A DNA stretch of 64,000 bases from Lewinellaceae bacterium (GTDB lineage Bacteria; Bacteroidota; Bacteroidia; Chitinophagales; Saprospiraceae). Shown piece after piece: positions 21,355 to 28,581 of the stretch; the stretch's first letter is position 1; every line of letters starts with the position of its first letter. The position numbers and the translations under genes were made by a program. The notes beneath the pieces are model-generated. The model worked only from the letters and a program-made list of their open reading frames with translations, was not told where the DNA came from and searched no databases. The DNA lies in the NCBI GenBank assembly GCA_020636375.1, contig JACJXZ010000019.1, forward strand, positions 1 to 64,000. The letters run 5' to 3'.

Positions 21355-22860
21355 TCAGGTCTCATAATGGCGTTGGTATTGGTATTGGAAAAAGGATGTT
21401 GTATGGTTCGTGTTATTTTGCTCATGGTTTTCCGGGTTTAGGGGGTGGATGGAGGGGTGTTGGGGTGTTGTGGTGTTGCGGTGTTGCGGTGTTATGGTGT
21501 TGGGGTGTTGTGGTGTTATGGTGTTGCGGTGTTGGGGTGTTGTGGTGTTATGGTGTTGCGGTGTTGGGGTGTTGTGGTGTTGCGGTGTTATGGTGTTATG
21601 GTGTTGGGGGGTTAGGGACTCAGTAAACCGTGCTTTTTGAAAGATTGAGTATTGATTTTCAGACCCTTGCAAACAGGCGAACACCGAATTCCGAACAGCC
21701 CCCGGGGTTGCGGCGGTACTGTTCAATAGACCGTACTTTTTGAAAAATTGAATGCTGATTTTCAGGCGCTCGCGAACGGGCGAATACCGAAAACCGAACA
21801 GCGCCATACCGAATTCCGAACAGGCCTGTTGGCCGTCTTTTCCACTTTTCCACTTTTCCACATTTACACGATGATTGCCCTCTGAATGCCCGATGAAAAG
21901 CCCGGAGGCGGGTACAGGGATACCCGGCCCGGCCAGATATCCCTTTGTGCATATTTGAAAATGATGGTTCATTTTTTTATCACGTTCCCCGGCCTCCGGC
22001 AACGGGGTGCGCGCGGCTACTCCGTTGCGGGCGGTGGGGGAGGGGTTGGTGCTTGTTTGGAGGTGGAGCTTTGAGAGCGAAAATTGTTGATTTTGGGTTC
22101 TCACAAAGTCATTTTTGAGCTTCATAGCAGCGCTCTGGAGCGAAAAAATAACGAAGTGAGGTTCCAGAAGCGGCAATTTGCAGCACAAATAGCCTGCCCC
22201 GCACACATAGTGTCGGGGACTACCTCCAAACAAGCACTTAGATATGCTGGTGGTTTGGTGGGCGAGGAGGGCGCCGTTGGGGGAAAGGAATGAAGGAGTG
22301 AAGGAGTGAAGGAATGAATAACTGCCCGTACTTGTTTTAGCAGGTTGGGATTGGGAGACGAGAGGGGGATTTGTGATGTTTGATTTGGCGGCGTTGGGCG
22401 GCTGGGGAAGTCCGCTATAATTTTTGATGCCTGATCTTTGATGTTCGATTTTTGATTGCCCGGGGCCTGGGGCCTGGCTCTCTGTTCCTGCCTCATTCGG
22501 GCTTTCGCTCCATGTAGCGGCTTCTGCCCAACCTGCGGAATAATTGCCATACAAATTCAACAGGGCCCGCAGTTGCGGGTAAAAATGCACGGCTTCCCCT
22601 CTATATGGATGATGTAGTAACGTGAATTTTGGGTAAGGCGCCGGATGAATCGGCGTTGCCTGCGCGGTTTGGTGCCCTATAATAAGGCAGAGGCTTCCGA
22701 ACAGCAATTGCAGGAAAAGCCGACGGTGATGTTCCCCACAAAGCATCCAGGAGGCGATGCCGGAGGAGAGCCACTCGTTTTCCGGTGCGATGCCGGTTTC
22801 GGCAAGGCCCGGACTGCCCTCGATCGGGATAACAGCAATGTCTGAAGCCCAGTATTTCAT
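21355..22860 (-). CDS. Possible small exported protein MKYWA-type (true end uncertain)
   Basis: From ATG 22860 the first 110 or so residues look like protein. MKYWASDIAVIPIEG leads to a charged stretch (CGEHHRR), a hydrophobic segment (LFLQLLFGSLCLIIG) and AQA as a possible signal cleavage site, then TPIHPAPYPKF. The start context and the order of motifs are shared with the ORF at 23741 (MKHWAF, IPIHSN, EKEW, RLVQALLACLLCILG, QAEA), so the two are paralogues. After about residue 150 the frame runs through a MITE-like element and minisatellites and probably has no biological meaning. The gene lies downstream of one copy of the promoter module at 23015-23073. Function is unknown, and it could be a decayed gene. 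Confidence 0.35.
   Translation of the reverse strand: MKYWASDIAVIPIEGSPGLAETGIAPENEWLSSGIASWMLCGEHHRRLFLQLLFGSLCLIIGHQTAQATPIHPAPYPKFTLLHHPYRGEAVHFYPQLRALLNLYGNYSAGWAEAATWSESPNEAGTESQAPGPGQSKIEHQRSGIKNYSGLPQPPNAAKSNITNPPLVSQSQPAKTSTGSYSFLHSFTPSFLSPNGALLAHQTTSISKCLFGGSPRHYVCGAGYLCCKLPLLEPHFVIFSLQSAAMKLKNDFVRTQNQQFSLSKLHLQTSTNPSPTARNGVAARTPLPEAGERDKKMNHHFQICTKGYLAGPGIPVPASGLFIGHSEGNHRVNVEKWKSGKDGQQACSEFGMALFGFRYSPVRERLKISIQFFKKYGLLNSTAATPGAVRNSVFACLQGSENQYSIFQKARFTESLTPQHHNTITPQHHNTPTPQHHNTTTPQHRNTITPQHPNTITPQHRNTTTPQHPSIHPLNPENHEQNNTNHTTSFFQYQYQRHYET
21453..21612. repeat. 8-bp minisatellite GTGTTNNG
   Basis: About 20 tandem copies of an 8-bp unit in which GTGTT and the last G are fixed and the two bases between vary (gg, tg, cg, at). 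It lies just upstream of adhesin A. All three frames on the minus strand stay open through it, which creates spurious long ORFs. Confidence 0.9.
21628..21790. repeat. Direct repeat, two copies 103 bp apart
   Basis: The block beginning ccgtgctttttgaaag at 21628 recurs from 21731 (ccgtactttttgaaaa) and stays alignable through tgattttcag and ggcgaa to about 21790. No gene is recognised here. The stretch 21791-22048 shows nothing I can name. Confidence 0.7.
22049..22237. mobile_element. MITE-like element, copy 1 (189 bp)
   Basis: A non-coding repeat bounded by perfect 16-bp inverted ends, GTGCTTGTTTGGAGGT at 22049 and its complement at 22222-22237. The interior aligns with the element at 23557-23718 over most of its length (gattttgggttctca, catagcagcgct, gaggttccaaaagcgg). 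No transposase is present, so it would depend on one elsewhere. Target duplication is not evident. Confidence 0.7.
22286..22318. repeat. Short 8-bp repeat GGARTGAA
   Basis: Four tandem copies of an 8-bp unit (ggaatgaa, ggagtgaa). It is one of several private 8-bp arrays in the window. Confidence 0.7.
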
Positions 22861-23014
22861 GGATCGATTATGATTTGTTTCGTATGGCGATAGCCCGTCG
22901 GTTTGCGCGTCGTCTTTTTCCTTTATGGGCAATGTTGTGACGGCAAATAAACCACGTTCAGCCGGGAGCCGTTTCCTCCCGCCTGTTCAGGGTTGTTTTC
23001 GCCTTTTGATGTCC

Positions 23015-23073
23015 TAAAAGTACTGCCGCCGGCCGTGAAGCTTGCGGACAGAAATCTGATTTTACATACCCCC
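23015..23073 (-). promoter_or_regulatory. Promoter module copy 1
   Basis: On the minus strand the order is GGGGGTATGTAAAATC (23073-23058), CTGTCC (23051-23046), 23 bp, then TACTTTTA (23022-23015), a TAnnTTTG-like -7 box. The three other copies in the window keep the same 23-bp distance. It points toward the MKYWA-type ORF at 22860. A GAGAGGGGT-type minisatellite abuts it on the upstream side. Confidence 0.6.
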
Positions 23074-23075
23074 GG

Positions 23076-23150
23076 AGGTGAGAGGGGGAGGGGTGAGAGG
23101 GGTGAGAGGGTGAGAGGGGTGAGAGGGTGAGAGGGTGAGAGGGCAAAGCC
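23076..23150. repeat. 8/9-bp minisatellite GGTGAGAG(G)
   Basis: About eight tandem copies of ggtgagag with 0-2 extra G per unit. It directly abuts the upstream edge of promoter module copy 1. Confidence 0.85.
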
Positions 23151-23170
23151 CTGAATGCGAGAACGGATCA

Positions 23171-23249
23171 CCCGAGCATTCACCACATCACCACATCACC
23201 ATATCACCACATCACCACATCACCATATCACCATATCACCACTATCATA
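23171..23249. repeat. 8-bp minisatellite CCAYATCA
   Basis: About nine tandem copies of an 8-bp unit with one C/T-variable position (ccacatca or ccatatca). The array ends four bases before the stop of the ORF on the minus strand at 23253. Confidence 0.9.
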
Positions 23250-23252
23250 TCC

Positions 23253-23741
23253 CTAAGGCCCCCGGGTTTTAAAGAGCCGCCCTAAGAGGCCCGGGAGCAT
23301 GGCCAGCCCATTGAGCCAATAAGGCGGGGCCGGTTTCTGCTCCCGGTTTCTGCGCGGCCGGGCTGGCGCCTCAGCCTGAGGAGGCTCAATGCCCAGGATG
23401 CAGAGCAGGCAGGCCAGGAGCGCCTGTACGAGGCGCTTCCGGGGGAGCGCCATTGGGCGCCCCCTGGAAGCTGCGGCTCGGGGAATCCATTCCTTTTCCG
23501 ATACGATGCCGGGGTTGGCCAGGCTAATGTTGCTGTGGATTGGGATTTTATCCTTAGAGCATGTTGGGAGGTGGTGCTTTGGAGGCGAAAATGGTCGATT
23601 TTGGGTTCTCATGAGGCTCATTTTCGAGGCCATAGCAGCGCTATGGGCGAGGAAATAGCCGAAATGAGGTTCCAAAAGCGGGCATTTGCAGCCCAAATGA
23701 CTACCTCCAAACATGCTCGCATGAAAAGCCCAGTGTTTCAT
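23253..23741 (-). CDS. Small exported protein, MKHWA-type, carrying an inserted MITE
   Basis: A 162-residue ORF paralogous to the one at 22860. Residues 1-9 (MKHWAFHAS) are followed by about 55 residues encoded by the MITE-like element 23557-23718. The shared body then follows: IPIHSNISLA, EKEW, a basic patch, the hydrophobic segment LVQALLACLLCILG, a QAEA site, and a basic, Pro-rich tail ending GLLGRLFKTRGP. The element sits in frame, so the ORF survived insertion or the product is tolerant of it. No family is recognised. It could equally be a pseudogene whose frame happens to remain open. The context gatNgattatg just before the start is shared with its paralogue. Confidence 0.4.
   Translation of the reverse strand: MKHWAFHASMFGGSHLGCKCPLLEPHFGYFLAHSAAMASKMSLMRTQNRPFSPPKHHLPTCSKDKIPIHSNISLANPGIVSEKEWIPRAAASRGRPMALPRKRLVQALLACLLCILGIEPPQAEAPARPRRNREQKPAPPYWLNGLAMLPGLLGRLFKTRGP
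23557..23718. mobile_element. MITE-like element, copy 2 (162 bp)
   Basis: Its inverted ends are GAGCATGTTGGGAGGT at 23557 and acctccaaacatgctc at 23703-23718, with one mismatch. The interior is homologous to copy 1 but lacks the segment cctgccccgcacacatagtg present there. It lies inside the small ORF 23253-23741. Confidence 0.7.
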
Positions 23742-24117
23742 GGATAGATTATGTTTTTTTTATTGTGCTGTTTTTATAGCCACTCAGACTCAAAGGATAC
23801 ACCAGGACTTTGTGCCATCTTGGTGTCTTAGTGTCTTAGTGGCTATAAACCGATGACTGTAAGAAAAAAAAATGGGTTGAGGCCCTCTTGCGCCGCACGC
23901 GAGGCACTTCGCCGAGGGCCCCCACTGACACTGAGCTTTTAACTTAGCGCCTTCCAACCTAATAAAAAAACTATATGTAATCGTATGGAAAAGCACTGTT
24001 GGAATCCTGACATATTTGCCCACTTTTGGCAATCATGTCCAGGACAATAGCTCATGTAAGCAAGTTGTTATACTCGCTTTCCTAACAAACTGATTACAAC
24101 CCATTTGAAAAAATGTA
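23742..24117. repeat. Gap with a TATAGCCACT inverted repeat
   Basis: No gene is recognised. tttttatagccactcagact at about 23772 and its near complement gtcttagtggctataaa at about 23834-23850 form an inverted repeat around a third partial copy (gtgtcttagt). The rest, including 23870-24117, shows no feature I can support. Confidence 0.5.
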
Positions 24118-24564
24118 CTATTCCCAAATCATATTTTGCGTTTTGAAGCTTACGGTAAGGTAGTCCTCGCCTGGTGCTATCGGGTAGGCGCCCGGCCTGA
24201 TCGTTCTGGACCCCTCCGACCAGAAGTTCTGGCGAAACTCGAAGGGGTCTTCCACCAGGAAGATTCCTGTACCGAAATATTTGGAGATGGCCTTTCGGCA
24301 CATCGAATGTTTGACGAACTGGAAAACAAGGGTATCCGAAGTATCGATTTTCACCAGGGCTATCGCCCGGTTGCATTCCCAGCGCCCGTTGGGGCTCGTT
24401 TCCTGAGCCACGGGCGCGATCACTTTGCAAATTCCGGCACCGGCACAGTTCTTGTTGGGAGAACCAAAGAGTACATCGGCGACCAGGATTTTTTCCACTG
24501 CTTGTTTTCCAGGAGCCCCTTTAGGCTGCGAATTTTTTTTCTCAAGGGGGTGTCCCTGAATCAT
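24118..24564 (-). CDS. Small cysteine-containing protein (NCAGAGICK), unknown function
   Basis: A 148-residue ORF with convincing protein character: VEKILVADVLFGSPNKNCAG, then AGICKVIAPVAQ, WECNRAIALVKID, a conserved-looking CRKAISKYFGTGIFLVEDPF and a tail rich in aromatics. Four cysteines (two in NCAGAGIC, one in WECN, one in SMCRK) could bind metal or form disulfides. There is no signal peptide or membrane segment, so it is probably cytosolic. It begins 53 bp after the stop of the 56-residue ORF at 24618-24788 and may be co-transcribed from the promoter module at 24932-24990. I do not recognise the family. Confidence 0.6.
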   Translation of the reverse strand: MIQGHPLEKKNSQPKGAPGKQAVEKILVADVLFGSPNKNCAGAGICKVIAPVAQETSPNGRWECNRAIALVKIDTSDTLVFQFVKHSMCRKAISKYFGTGIFLVEDPFEFRQNFWSEGSRTIRPGAYPIAPGEDYLTVSFKTQNMIWE

Positions 24565-24617
24565 GGCGTGTTGTTTTCGCTCTTTTTCTAATTGAAGTTG
24601 GTCGTTTATCGCTCAGC

Positions 24618-24788
24618 TCAGGGCCCTATGATATCTACGTTGATGATTCCTTTATCAAATTGCACAGAGGTACCGTTCAGTTGAATGCCGTTCGCTTTCA
24701 TCTGTCGTTGATTTTGATGATGAAGAATGGTGGTTCTGTTCGGCCTCCTCTGGTGCGGATTGGAGCGGATCAGGCAGTACTCTGCCAT
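24618..24788 (-). CDS. Small ORF ending in INVDIIGP
   Basis: A 56-residue ORF from ATG 24788. A second ATG (MKANGIQLNGTSVQF) begins the better-looking half. It ends ...DKGIINVDIIGP then TGA. The NVDIIGP heptapeptide recurs in the 49-residue ORF at 25759-25908, and no other resemblance between the two is evident. An in-frame TGA lies a few codons upstream of the first ATG, so the product cannot be longer. It follows promoter module copy 2 and precedes the NCAGAGICK protein. It could be a signalling or precursor peptide, or a leader; function is unknown. Confidence 0.5.
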   Translation of the reverse strand: MAEYCLIRSNPHQRRPNRTTILHHQNQRQMKANGIQLNGTSVQFDKGIINVDIIGP

Positions 24789-24931
24789 TGGGTAGTGTCA
24801 CAGGACACCCCCTCGAGCCGGTAGCCATTACTCACTCGTTATTGATTCCGCTTGTTGGTTCCGAAAGCGCTGCCGGGAAGAAGTCTTTTCGGCAGTTGTC
24901 TCGGAGGTAGCTTTCTTTTCCTTTGTTGTTA

Positions 24932-24990
24932 TAAAGGTACTTCAGCTTCCCTCCGGGCTTGCGGACAGTTTTTGGATTTTACATACCCCC
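24932..24990 (-). promoter_or_regulatory. Promoter module copy 2
   Basis: Minus strand: GGGGGTATGTAAAATC (24990-24975), six bases, CTGTCC (24968-24963), 23 bp, TACCTTTA (24939-24932). It precedes the small ORF 24618-24788 and the protein at 24118-24564. Confidence 0.6.
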
Positions 24991-25054
24991 TTGCTATCGG
25001 GGCTCGTTTTTGGGAAAGAATGGTGTGATGTGTAATTCTCTGTAGTTGATAATG

Positions 25055-25113
25055 TAAAGGTAGGGCAGGGGGGGGCGAAAGGCGGGGACAGTTTTTGGAT
25101 TTTACATACCCCC
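25055..25113 (-). promoter_or_regulatory. Promoter module copy 3
   Basis: Minus strand: GGGGGTATGTAAAATC (25113-25098), CTGTCC (25091-25086), 23 bp, TACCTTTA (25062-25055). Only about 65 bp separate it from copy 2, and no ORF lies between them, so this may be a tandem duplication. A GTTCGCT minisatellite abuts its upstream edge. Confidence 0.55.
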
Positions 25114-25119
25114 GGGGGG

Positions 25120-25172
25120 AGTGGTTCGCTGTTCGCTGTTCGCTGTTCGCTGTTCGCAGTTCGTGGTTCGCG
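25120..25172. repeat. 7-bp minisatellite GTTCGCT
   Basis: Seven or so copies of gttcgct/gttcgca/gttcgtg. The same unit is found again in the compound repeat at 58.1-59.2 kb. Confidence 0.8.
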
Positions 25173-25271
25173 GTTTCAGAGGGATACGGTGGAGGGGATA
25201 CGGGAGGCAGCCGGTTCGCGGCTGCGAGGGATAGTTCAATTTTCATGGGAGCATACTGCCGAAAGCCGGGC

Positions 25272-25306
25272 AAAAAAAAAGGCCCGCTCCCAATCCGAAG
25301 CAGGCC
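25272..25306 (-). terminator. Rho-independent terminator (minus strand)
   Basis: On the minus strand GGCCTGCTTCGG...GGAGCGGGCC pairs imperfectly and is followed by nine T residues. It ends the short transcript that would start at promoter module copy 4. Confidence 0.75.
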
Positions 25307-25337
25307 ATCCTGGCATACAAACACTAATTTAACAATC

Positions 25338-25367
25338 TCATTTTTCCTGGTTACTATTCGTTTTCAT
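25338..25367 (-). CDS. Nine-residue ORF MKTNSNQEK after promoter module copy 4
   Basis: ATG 25367 lies 15 bp after the -7 box TATCTTTG, so the mRNA would have an almost absent leader. The ORF stops after nine codons and the terminator at 25272-25306 follows. A second short frame, MRLLN, overlaps its stop as ATGA. This may be a regulatory leader or a small RNA rather than a gene. Confidence 0.3.
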   Translation of the reverse strand: MKTNSNQEK

Positions 25368-25382
25368 TAAGTACTGTTGAAG

Positions 25383-25440
25383 CAAAGATAGGACAGGGAA
25401 GAGCAGATAGGCGGGACAGTTTTCGGGATTTACATACCCC
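25383..25440 (-). promoter_or_regulatory. Promoter module copy 4
   Basis: Minus strand: GGGGTATGTAAATC (25440-25427), CTGTCC-like CTGTCC (25419-25414), 23 bp, TATCTTTG (25390-25383), which is a perfect match to the Bacteroidota -7 consensus TAnnTTTG. It is followed by a 9-codon ORF and a strong terminator, giving a complete tiny transcription unit of about 110 bases. Confidence 0.65.
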
Positions 25441-25447
25441 GGTGTTT

Positions 25448-25650
25448 TTTAACCACATAGTACACATAGGGGTTTTCGCATAGGCCGGCTGTTCTATGTG
25501 TCCTATGTGGTTCAAAAGCGGTGGGCCTCCGGTTTTTATAATCACATAGTACACATAGGGGTTTTCGCATAGGCCGCATAGAGCCGGCTGTCCTATGTGT
25601 CCTATGTGTCCTATATGTCCTATGTGGTTCAAAAGCGGTGGGCCTAAGGG
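25448..25650. repeat. CACATAG/CTATGTG inverted repeats, two direct copies
   Basis: Two direct copies (from about 25451 and 25541) each begin with aaccacatagtacacatagg or a close variant, continue with ggttttcgcataggccg, and close with a run of tcctatgtg units and gtggttcaaaagcggtgggcc. The ends of each copy are complementary, so each can fold. The second copy has more tcctatgtg units than the first. The array lies upstream of promoter module copy 4. A diverged piece (ccctatgcgaaaactcctatgtg) occurs near 36032. Confidence 0.8.
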
Positions 25651-25662
25651 TGTCACGCCCGC

Positions 25663-25718
25663 AAAAAAAAGGCCTTGCCAGCGCAGTCCGGAAAGGGGAG
25701 AAATGCGCCGGCAAGGCC
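25663..25718 (-). terminator. Rho-independent terminator (minus strand)
   Basis: GGCCTTGCCGGCGCA and TGCGCTGGCAAGGCC pair on the minus strand and eight T residues follow. It terminates the transcript of the small ORF 25759-25908. Confidence 0.85.
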
Positions 25719-25758
25719 AATACGTGTCATTCAATAGTGCTTGTGTTCGTTGGGCAGG

Positions 25759-25908
25759 TTAAAAACCGGTGTCGACCTGCGCGTCCGGGCCAATGATGTC
25801 TACATTGACCACTCTAAGAAAATGCGGAAGGAAAACGGGGGACTGTGCGGAAAGGCAACGAGCCGCTCTTTCCCCTTCAAGGCGGGAGCGTGGATGTAAA
25901 TTGTGCAT
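25759..25908 (-). CDS. Small ORF with NVDIIGPDAQVDTGF
   Basis: A 49-residue ORF from ATG 25908 to TAA 25759, followed about 40 bp later by a strong terminator, so it is an independent transcription unit. The middle is basic and Cys-containing (RAARCLSAQSPVFL), and the C-terminus VVNVDIIGPDAQVDTGF shares NVDIIGP with the ORF at 24618. The upstream region is AT-rich (25915-26040). No signal peptide or membrane segment is obvious. I do not recognise it; the conserved C-terminus suggests a processed or recognised tail. Confidence 0.5.
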   Translation of the reverse strand: MHNLHPRSRLEGERAARCLSAQSPVFLPHFLRVVNVDIIGPDAQVDTGF

Positions 25909-26092
25909 ATTTACTCAGTGTTTAGTTAAAAAATCAAACCCGGAATAGTTTTTTACTTAAACGGCTATTTTACAAAAGTGTTACAGATTATTTTATTTTA
26001 ATATACGATTTTGTGTGCAATGGGTGGGGAATACTAAAGCATGTCAGAATGGAGGGATTCGGGACGGCATTTTCTCAGCCTCCCCCGGGCCT

Positions 26093-27605
26093 CTATTCCG
26101 GCAGGATTTCCAGGACGATCTCCCATAGTTTTTCATACGGCACGATCTCGATCTCATAGGTTTGGTTGGCCATTTCGATCGGCATGGCCTCCAGGGCCAG
26201 TTGGTCTTCCTTAGCTTTGGCCAGGGCCTCATCCCGGCGGAAGGCATTTTTGGGAAGCTGCAGCAGCATGCGCAGGAAGTTGGTTGGCCCGTTCGATGCC
26301 CTCTTCCCGGAGGTAGCGGCTGCGGTACTTTTCCATGGCCTCCACCCGGTCGATCAGCTCGTCGTACTTTTTCTGGGCGATGCCCAGCAGGATTTCGATG
26401 ATCAGGATGGCGATGTTCATGCCCTGTTTGTCTTTGGAGAACACCGCCATCTCATTGAGGAATTTGGAGAGGCGGAACTTTCTGCTTTCCTGTTCTTCCT
26501 GTTCCCTGGCGTGGAGGTGGCCGGTGCATTCCAGGAAATAGAGGTAAGCTTCGGAAATCTTCCAGGTTTCCTGGATGTTTTCGGGCAAGTCTTCGAACCG
26601 GAGGTGGCCCATGATGGTGTTCAGGATTTCATTGGCCTGCTCGTACTGTCCGCTGTGGGTGTAGAGCAGGAAGTACAGTTCGTAGAGCTTAAACCAGTTG
26701 AAAGACCCTTCTTCGAGGTAGGGCAGGCACGCCTGGGCGGCTTGTTTGGCTTCCTCGTACTGCCGCAGTTGTACGTGGCAGATGAATTTTTGATAGAGGA
26801 AAACCTGGAGGGGGACCGAGGCGATATAGTCCTTTTTTTCGAAAAAGGCGATCGCCCGGTCGCAGACATCGAGGGTCTCCTCGTATTCATTGACGCTGGT
26901 GTAGATGCTCACTTCGATCAGCCGGCCGCAGAGGTGCAACTGATAGGAGTCGTATTGTTCCAGTGTGTCTTTGACCTGCCCGTAATATTCTATGGCCTTG
27001 TCCTTGAATGGTGCTTTGGTCGACTTGCTGTTGATGAAACCGATGCTGAGGTCAATGAAGAACTCCTCTGCCCGGTTTTCGGCGATCCAGATTTGTTCGT
27101 ATTTTCTGAATTCCTCGTTGTATTGCTGGTACTTTTTGTAGTCGCCCTCGATGGTGCCGTGATACAGCCGGAGGGTGTGGCAGATGTCTACGATCAGTTC
27201 GGTGAATTCGTATTTGCGGGCGATCTTGAGCAGCTTGCGGCCCAGGCCGGCGGCGGCGGTCCGGGCGTTCTTGCCGAAGAGGATTTTGGCGGCGGCCCAT
27301 TCTTTGTATGCCTCGTAGTAGGCCTTCTGGCGGTCGGTATAGGACGACTGTTTGAGGTCGATGATAAAGAGGGAGTTGACGAGGCGGTCCTTGAGGGTCT
27401 TGCGCAGCTTCTGATAACCGGGATAATTCTTGGCCTTTCCGTAGAAATATTCGGCGGCTTCGTCATCATCAACAAAGCGCCCTTCCGAGACCAGGTCGTA
27501 AAATTCCTGGAGCTTGGAGGCGCCGTCTCCGGAATCGCCAATCAATTCCACAGATCGCAGCTTCGTCTTCGTGACGATTTGAGTGAGGTCGATGAGGTCT
27601 TTCAT
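26093..27605 (-). CDS. Helical TPR-like protein (one frameshift)
   Basis: About 500 residues starting MKDLIDLTQIVTKTKLRSVE. The body is built of paired helices with TPR-like spacing (AIEYYGQVKDTLEQYDSYQ, YEETLDVCDRAIAFFEKKDY, YEEAKQAAQACLPYLEEGS, YEQANEILNTIMGHL). There is no signal peptide, so it is probably a cytosolic scaffold. After RYLREEGIERAN the frame is lost at about 26285 (one extra base in gttggttggcc). In the other frame the protein continues as NFLRMLLQLPKNAFRRDEAL to a TAG at 26093-26095. The uninterrupted ORF ending at 26229 is therefore truncated artificially. No close family can be named. It stands alone, with a 750-bp non-coding region upstream. Confidence 0.7.
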
Positions 27606-28354
27606 GCCTGTTGGCTTTTGAGTACGGTAAATGATTCTGATTACCTAAGCCTTACAGCCATCCGCTGCAAACAGGCACCTCGTGCCAAATCGGCCCTCGC
27701 CGGAGGGAAAGTCGGTCGTTCTTTTTGGGTAGGGCAACAGCCCTTTTGTTGGGTACACTGGCCATCTGATTCATGTAGTATTAATTGTGCATTATTGTTT
27801 GTATATCAGCTCAGTGCCATTCGTTTGTCAATCGATGGCAAAAAAAACGGAGCAATCCGGAAACACGGGGCGATAAAGGCGCTCCGGGAAATGGATGTAG
27901 TAGTTTTGGGATGAAAAGTGTTGCCCTTAAGTGTTGCAGGAGGAAGGAAAGCGCGAATAAAAGCGCTGAAATTGGGTGCTAACAGCTATTTGCTCATAAA
28001 TATCTCATTAATTAGCAATAAAAACAAGGAATATGAAAAACAAAAGAATTTATTCCTTATTCTTATTTTCTTGTTTGTAGCCTCCGGCTAAGTTGAAATG
28101 ACCGACAGGCACCCGGCATGCCGGCTCATTTGGTCCGTCAGGAACTATATATAAACGAAATTTGGGAAGGATAATGAAGAATATGGGAAAAACATTTCAA
28201 ATATATAACATATTAAAATAATATGCAAATAAAAGGTTTTTCACTCTCTTCCCCAATAGCATTGTGATGTAAAATTGATGTGAGGGCTGTGTGTTCCGGG
28301 CAAAAGGCACCGGGGCAAAGGTGCCCTGGCTACAGCATGAAATTTTTATAATTA
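27606..28354. other. Intergenic stretch without a recognised gene
   Basis: It holds AT-rich blocks (27985-28075, 28150-28240) and a REP-like palindrome region at 28088-28145 (ccggcatgccgg core flanked by tgaccgacagg and tggtccgtcagg). Short ORFs here have no protein character. Confidence 0.4.
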
Positions 28355-28564
28355 AGGGGTTTGGAAAAAAATAACCTACCCACCTGGCTTGTTCTTTTTC
28401 CGCTGGGCTTCGTTGCTCCCCGACCCTGCGGGTACGGGGCAGGCTATCACTCACGTAGCTAGGCTTCCGACATTCGTCGGAACAGGTTATGCTCATTCTT
28501 CGCGCCTTGCCCAGCGAAAAAATAACTGCGCCATTTTGAGTAGCTTATTTATTTCCAAACCCCT
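28355..28564. mobile_element. MITE-like element with about 27-bp inverted ends (210 bp)
   Basis: The left end AGGGGTTTGGAAAAAAAT is matched by the complement of attatttccaaacccct-like sequence at the right end. Similarity extends about 27 bp (AATAACCTACCCA versus AATAAGCTACTCA). A second nested inverted pair (cgctgggc at about 28399, gcccagcg at about 28509) and a GC-rich hairpin (ccccgaccctgcgggtacgggg) give it strong structure. TAA flanks GGGG...CCCC on both sides and may be a 3-bp target duplication. It ends 17 bp before the start of the response regulator, so it probably supplies or disrupts its promoter. Confidence 0.6.
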
Positions 28565-28581
28565 AAACCCCAGTATTTAAC

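Noticed and set aside
26166..27914. A 582-residue plus-strand ORF opposite the TPR protein
   Set aside because: It is a shadow frame rich in Phe, Gly and Leu; the minus frame has clear TPR-like protein character.
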